Source of the DNA: Caldifarciminota bacterium 4484_100 | Lineage (GTDB): Bacteria > Hydrothermota > Tepidihabitantia > SM23-42 | Direction: 5' to 3' | DNA: 9,574 nucleotides | Assembly (NCBI GenBank): GCA_002049785.1 | Contig: MUKB01000031.1 | Location: forward strand, 1-9,574 | In this document: piece by piece, positions 5,854-9,574 of the stretch | Layout of the letters: the number at the start of each line of letters is the position of its first letter | Position numbering within the stretch: the stretch's first letter is position 1 | Position numbers and translations under genes: made by a program | Notes under the pieces: model-generated | What the model was told of the DNA's origin: nothing | Database searches by the model: none | Seen by the model: the letters and a program-made list of their open reading frames with translations, nothing else

Positions 5854-8844
5854 ATGAAACTTATGGGGATGGATGAATTTAGACTTAAGTGTATTCTGGG
5901 AATTCTATGCCTCATAGGCATCCTATCTGCCCAGAGCGGGGCAAAATATCTTGTAATAACCCCTGACTATTTCTACAATACACTCCAGCCCCTTATCAAA
6001 TGGAAATATAAAAAAGGAATGAAACCTGCGGTCTACAAACTCTCCCAGATCGGTTCAGATTCTGCCTCGATTAAGAACTTCATCCAGAACTGTTATAATA
6101 CCTGGGACATCAAACCCCGTTTTCTTGTCCTTGTCGGGCATCCCGGTTTCATCCCGATGTTCTATTATCAATATGGTCCATACCATTACTATACCGACAA
6201 CTACTATACAAATATGGATGGAGATATCTATAATGAAATAATTCCGGGCCGCCTTTCGGTTGCGGATACATTCCAGTTGAAGACCATAATCGCAAAGATT
6301 TTCACCTATGAAAGACACCCGCTAACTAGTGATTCCCTCTGGTTTATAAAAGGAACTGCAATTGCCAATTGTGATGGAAGCGATGATTCCATCTATCTCC
6401 ACGATATGAGATATGCAGAAAGCTTAGCGGTGCATAACGGATTTCTGCATGTCGATACCTTCAGTAATATTTATAACAATACCGCCTATTCGGTCATAAA
6501 TGCTATAAATGAAGGAAGAACCTTTGTCCTGTATCGTGGAAATGCAAACACCCATTGGTATGACCCGTTTGATGTCGATCCCAACCTCACCTCCAACGGT
6601 GAGAAACTTCCGATCATTATATCAGCAACCTGTCAAACTATATCCCATAACAGTATTCCGGTTCTTGGAGAAAATTTCTTAAGAACCGGTGATGTCCAGC
6701 ATCTCAAAGGTGCAGTGGGATTTTATGGTGGAACAAGAAATGCCAACAATGTTGCCCATTTGCGCAGTGCGGTTGCCTGCGGTTTTTTTGATGCACTCTT
6801 TATTGACAAGAAACTGACATTTGGTGAAGTCGGTGAAGCGGGCCGTTATAGGGTATATCAGCAATATGGTGAAGTAAGAGAATATAATAACTTCACCTGT
6901 CTGGGTGACCCAGAACTCAACCTCTGGACTGCATACCCCTGTTCAGTGATTGTTACTCATCCGCAATCTATTCACTTTGGTTATGACCAGTTTGATGTCG
7001 GGGTCTTCAACGCCCAAACCGCTGATCCCATCAACAATGCCCGGGTCTGCATCGCCGGGAATATCGACACCACGGTCTATGTTCTTGACAGTACCGACAC
7101 GACCGGCTATGTTACATTCTCCATAAATCCAACGGTTATTAATGATACTATATTTGTTACTGTAACCGGCACAAATCTCCAGCCCTATGAGGGTTTTATG
7201 CGTGTATACTTCTCAAATAGCCCCTATGTTATCTATCTCAAATCGACCATCGAAGACACAATCACAGGAAACGGCGACCACAATATAAACCCGACCGAAG
7301 AGATTAATCTACCCCTATGGGTCCAGAATCTGAGTGATACACCAGCAGTCAATGTAAAAGGTCTATTGAGAATTTCAGACCCTTATATCTCCATAACCGA
7401 TTCTCTGAAAACATTTGATGACATCCCGGGCAATGATTCGGCATATACCGGCATTGATGGTTATAGATTTTCTGTAGCCTATTCCTGCCCGGACCAGCAT
7501 ATGCTCTATTTCCAGCTGGCCTGTTCTGACGCGAACGATTCTGTCTGGACCTCAAACTTCCAGTATAAAGTATCTGCACCAGAACTTTCCTTTGTATCTT
7601 ATGAAATCACCGGAGGCAATGGCAATGACATCGTTGAACCGGCAGAAACTGTAAATGTCACGGTCACCCTGAAAAATTCTGGTAGTGCAGGCGCTGATAG
7701 CACAATCGCCCTGCTCCAGCCGTTATCCCCGGGTGTATATCTGATTGATTCAACCGCAGATTTCGGGTACATCGGACCGGATAGTTTTGCCAACAATAGT
7801 TTGAATCCGTTTATTATCGCCGTCGATTCACAGACAACTCCAGGAACCATTCTTGACTTCCAGCTGATCGTTTCTTCGAATTACTGTGAACATACAGACA
7901 CCTTCACCATTCCGGTGGGCAGGTTTGATTACCTTATCTGGAATCCTGACCCCACACCCGCTTCTGGTGAAAATATCTACGCCCTGCTAAACAGCCTTGG
8001 ATATTATGGCGATTACAGTATTAACCTTCCGACAAATTTAGAAAGATATCGAGTCATCTTTGTCTGCGTCGGGGTCTATCCGAACAAGTATATTATCGCC
8101 AGCAACAGTCCTGAAGCCTCAGCCCTTGTTCAGTTTTTGAATCAAGAAGGGAAGCTCTATATCGAAGGAGGAGATGTCTGGTTTTACGACCCCCAGCATC
8201 AGGGAGGCTACGACTTCTGTTCCCTTTTTGGTATCAATCCCACCAGTGATGGCTCATCAAATATGGGTCCGGTCGTCGGTATCTCAGGTACTTTCACGCA
8301 GGATATGAACTTTACATATAGTGGTGAAAACAACTGGATGGACCACATCAGTCCTACCGGCTCTGGGGCATTTCTGATCTTTCGAGATGGAAACGACAAT
8401 TATGACTGCGGTGTGGCAAATAGTACTGACACCTATCGAACCGTCGGAGTATCGTTTGAACTGGGGCTGTTGAATGATAGTATTGAACCATCAACCCGGA
8501 CCGCTCTTTTAGATTCAATAATGCATTTCTTCGGCATCGGCGTCGGTATTAATGAAGACAGTCAAGGAAGAAATATATCCCATCCCTTTGATCTCCAGAT
8601 CAATCCCAACCCATCCCGAAACAAAATCATTATCTCTTATACAGGTATTAATCCCAAAAATGCTCATATAAAGGTTTACGATGCAACCGGCCGCCTGATA
8701 AGAGATTTTACCTCCCCTCAGAAAAATCGACTTATCTGGGATGGCGTTGACAATTCTGGCAAAAGTCTGCCAGCAGGAATATACTTTATAAATTTGGAGG
8801 CTGGAAATTATAAAAAAATTAAAAAAGCAGTTCTCTTAAAATAG
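5854..8844 (+). CDS. Gingipain-like (peptidase family C25) secreted protein with sorting-type tail; predicted catalytic His replaced
   Basis: A 996-residue protein with a signal peptide at about 1-27 (hydrophobic ILGILCLIGILSAQ). The C25-like domain covers about 30-360 with no long propeptide: KYLVITPDYF at 31, FLVLVGHPGFIP at 90-101, YTNMDGDIYNEIIPGR at 118-133, IIISATC ending at Cys260, GAVGFYGGTRNANN at 286-299 and LGDPELNLW at 350-358. At the position of the family G-H-G motif the sequence is RGNANTHW (228-235), so Asn230 occupies the expected catalytic His site. Next come a CARDB/Ig-like region with two similar units (about 464-570 and 577-690), a Rossmann/GATase-like domain (about 691-895; YRVIFVCVGVYP, then LYIEGGDVWFYD) and a FlgD/T9SS-type-A-like tail (about 911-996: NPNPSRNKI, VYDATGRLI, IWDGVDNSGK, PAGIYF, KKAVLLK). 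Start 5854 is chosen because of the leaderless promoter; Met4 and Met6 are less likely. It may be secreted and surface-attached. Catalysis is uncertain. Confidence 0.87.
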   Translation: MKLMGMDEFRLKCILGILCLIGILSAQSGAKYLVITPDYFYNTLQPLIKWKYKKGMKPAVYKLSQIGSDSASIKNFIQNCYNTWDIKPRFLVLVGHPGFIPMFYYQYGPYHYYTDNYYTNMDGDIYNEIIPGRLSVADTFQLKTIIAKIFTYERHPLTSDSLWFIKGTAIANCDGSDDSIYLHDMRYAESLAVHNGFLHVDTFSNIYNNTAYSVINAINEGRTFVLYRGNANTHWYDPFDVDPNLTSNGEKLPIIISATCQTISHNSIPVLGENFLRTGDVQHLKGAVGFYGGTRNANNVAHLRSAVACGFFDALFIDKKLTFGEVGEAGRYRVYQQYGEVREYNNFTCLGDPELNLWTAYPCSVIVTHPQSIHFGYDQFDVGVFNAQTADPINNARVCIAGNIDTTVYVLDSTDTTGYVTFSINPTVINDTIFVTVTGTNLQPYEGFMRVYFSNSPYVIYLKSTIEDTITGNGDHNINPTEEINLPLWVQNLSDTPAVNVKGLLRISDPYISITDSLKTFDDIPGNDSAYTGIDGYRFSVAYSCPDQHMLYFQLACSDANDSVWTSNFQYKVSAPELSFVSYEITGGNGNDIVEPAETVNVTVTLKNSGSAGADSTIALLQPLSPGVYLIDSTADFGYIGPDSFANNSLNPFIIAVDSQTTPGTILDFQLIVSSNYCEHTDTFTIPVGRFDYLIWNPDPTPASGENIYALLNSLGYYGDYSINLPTNLERYRVIFVCVGVYPNKYIIASNSPEASALVQFLNQEGKLYIEGGDVWFYDPQHQGGYDFCSLFGINPTSDGSSNMGPVVGISGTFTQDMNFTYSGENNWMDHISPTGSGAFLIFRDGNDNYDCGVANSTDTYRTVGVSFELGLLNDSIEPSTRTALLDSIMHFFGIGVGINEDSQGRNISHPFDLQINPNPSRNKIIISYTGINPKNAHIKVYDATGRLIRDFTSPQKNRLIWDGVDNSGKSLPAGIYFINLEAGNYKKIKKAVLLK

Positions 8845-8847
8845 GAG
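8843..8847 (+). promoter_or_regulatory. Shine-Dalgarno of the second C25-like gene
   Basis: AGGAG overlaps the TAG stop of the upstream gene and lies 5 nt before ATG 8853. It fixes the start and shows co-translation from the same mRNA, in contrast to the leaderless upstream gene. Confidence 0.85.
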
Positions 8848-8852
8848 CCATT

Positions 8853-9574
8853 ATGAAGAAAATTTTAATACTCTTTTTTCCGCTTCTCTTAATCGCTCAG
8901 GTTAAGAGACTCCACTATATTGACCACTATAACCGTCCAATGACAACATACAAGGAATGGCTGAGGCAGACCCGCAAAGAGCCGTTTTCCATAGAACGGG
9001 CCTATCACAGTCAATCGAATCAAACCAGACAGGGTTTAGTCGATGTTGTGGTCTTTGCCCCGCTCTACCCTGGAATTCAAGATTCACTGAATATATATCT
9101 CTCTGACCTTGAATCAGAAGGGTATACAGTGCAGGTTGATACAATCAGAGGGTGGGCTGCTGATTCTCTAAGGCTCCATCTTTCCACCCTCCTGGATAGC
9201 GGGCTTGTTGGTGCGGTCTTCATCGGTGAGGTTCCGTTCGCCTGGTATGAGATGACGAGCGCTGACGGCCGTGAAGAGTTCCCAATCGATTTATACCTGA
9301 TGGACCTTGATGGAACCTGGACTGATTCTGATGGAAATGGACTATTTGACGGCCATTCAGGAAATAAGGCGCCTGAGATATGGACCGGAAGAATCTATGC
9401 TTCTTCTATGACCTGGGGCAATGAGGTCTACCTGGTCAATAACTACCTTTCAAAACTCCATCGCTATCGCACCGGCGGTTATAATATTCCCCAAAAGGCA
9501 CTTGCCTATGTCGATGATGACTGGTATAGCTTTTATGACTGTTCCCTCGGCCTTTTATATGATACTGTTGATGT
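8853..9574 (+). CDS. Second C25-like exported protein, partial (C-terminus beyond right edge)
   Basis: 240 complete residues are visible, and the frame is open to the window edge. A classic signal peptide (MKKILILFFPLLLIAQ) is followed by a linker and then an alpha/beta domain of the gingipain N-subdomain type: VDVVVFAPLYPGIQDSLNIY at 63-82, GAVFIGEVPFAWYE at 120-133 (the place of the family 'VLLVGD'), FPIDLYLMDLDG at 143-154 and APEIWTGRIYAS at 173-184 (the place of the family 'P.i.vGR'). Between them lies a calcium-loop-like DSDGNGLFDGH (158-168). The His/Cys region would come later and is not in the window, so activity cannot be judged. It starts 8 nt after the upstream C25-like gene with its own AGGAG, so the two form an operon. 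Assignment to the C25/clan CD fold is likely but rests on motifs alone. Confidence 0.8.
   Translation, partial: MKKILILFFPLLLIAQVKRLHYIDHYNRPMTTYKEWLRQTRKEPFSIERAYHSQSNQTRQGLVDVVVFAPLYPGIQDSLNIYLSDLESEGYTVQVDTIRGWAADSLRLHLSTLLDSGLVGAVFIGEVPFAWYEMTSADGREEFPIDLYLMDLDGTWTDSDGNGLFDGHSGNKAPEIWTGRIYASSMTWGNEVYLVNNYLSKLHRYRTGGYNIPQKALAYVDDDWYSFYDCSLGLLYDTVD

Noticed and set aside
5869..5871. Met6 of the C25-like protein as the true start
   Set aside because: The GGGG before it abuts the ATG with no Shine-Dalgarno spacing, whereas the promoter geometry points to ATG 5854.
8902..9144. Minus-strand 80-codon frame near the right end
   Set aside because: It lies antisense to the second C25-like gene, which has a signal peptide, a Shine-Dalgarno and domain motifs.

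Overview
The window looks like part of a chromosome from a Gram-negative, probably uncultivated bacterium of the WOR-3/Stahlbacteria or Hydrothermae type, or a neighbouring FCB-like lineage. This is inferred from protein style and not from a marker gene. The signs are outer-membrane barrels of the PorV/PorQ type, cell-surface proteins ending in FlgD-like or T9SS-type-A-like modules, Ig-repeat proteins with 'SPQTAGEAF'-type motifs, gingipain (C25)-like proteins and a stand-alone prepilin. There are no RNA genes, mobile elements or CRISPR arrays. Coding density is high, and the only long non-coding stretch is the AT-rich divergent intergenic region of about 294 bp around 4955-5248.

Left half, minus strand, reading right to left: a three-gene operon. 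It starts with an exported Ig-repeat protein ending in a FlgD-like module (TTG start, good Shine-Dalgarno, sigma70-type promoter about 50 nt upstream). A PorV/PorQ-like outer-membrane barrel fused to a FlgD-like module follows, overlapping it by 7 bp. A very large TPR-repeat protein (at least 772 residues) comes last and runs off the left edge.

Right half, plus strand: a type IV prepilin-like (GspJ/PilW-type) protein; a 996-residue gingipain-like secreted protein with Ig/CARDB-like domains, a GATase-like domain and a C-terminal sorting-type tail; and, 8 nt downstream with its own Shine-Dalgarno, a second C25-like exported protein that runs off the right edge.

The most striking non-coding signal is promoter architecture. 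The prepilin and the gingipain-like gene each have a perfect TTGACA-N16-TATAAT promoter whose -10 ends only 5-6 nt before the ATG, so both mRNAs should be leaderless. The divergent minus-strand operon has TTGACA-N16-TATACT but a normal leader with a Shine-Dalgarno. The most striking protein signal is that the gingipain-like protein has kept the expected catalytic cysteine but has Asn where the family His of the G-H-G motif is expected.

A working model, inferred only: the locus encodes surface or secreted proteins (two C25-like proteins and an Ig protein) together with an envelope barrel and a TPR scaffold that could take part in a T9SS-like export or surface-attachment route. The recurring W-D-G module would be the shared tag.
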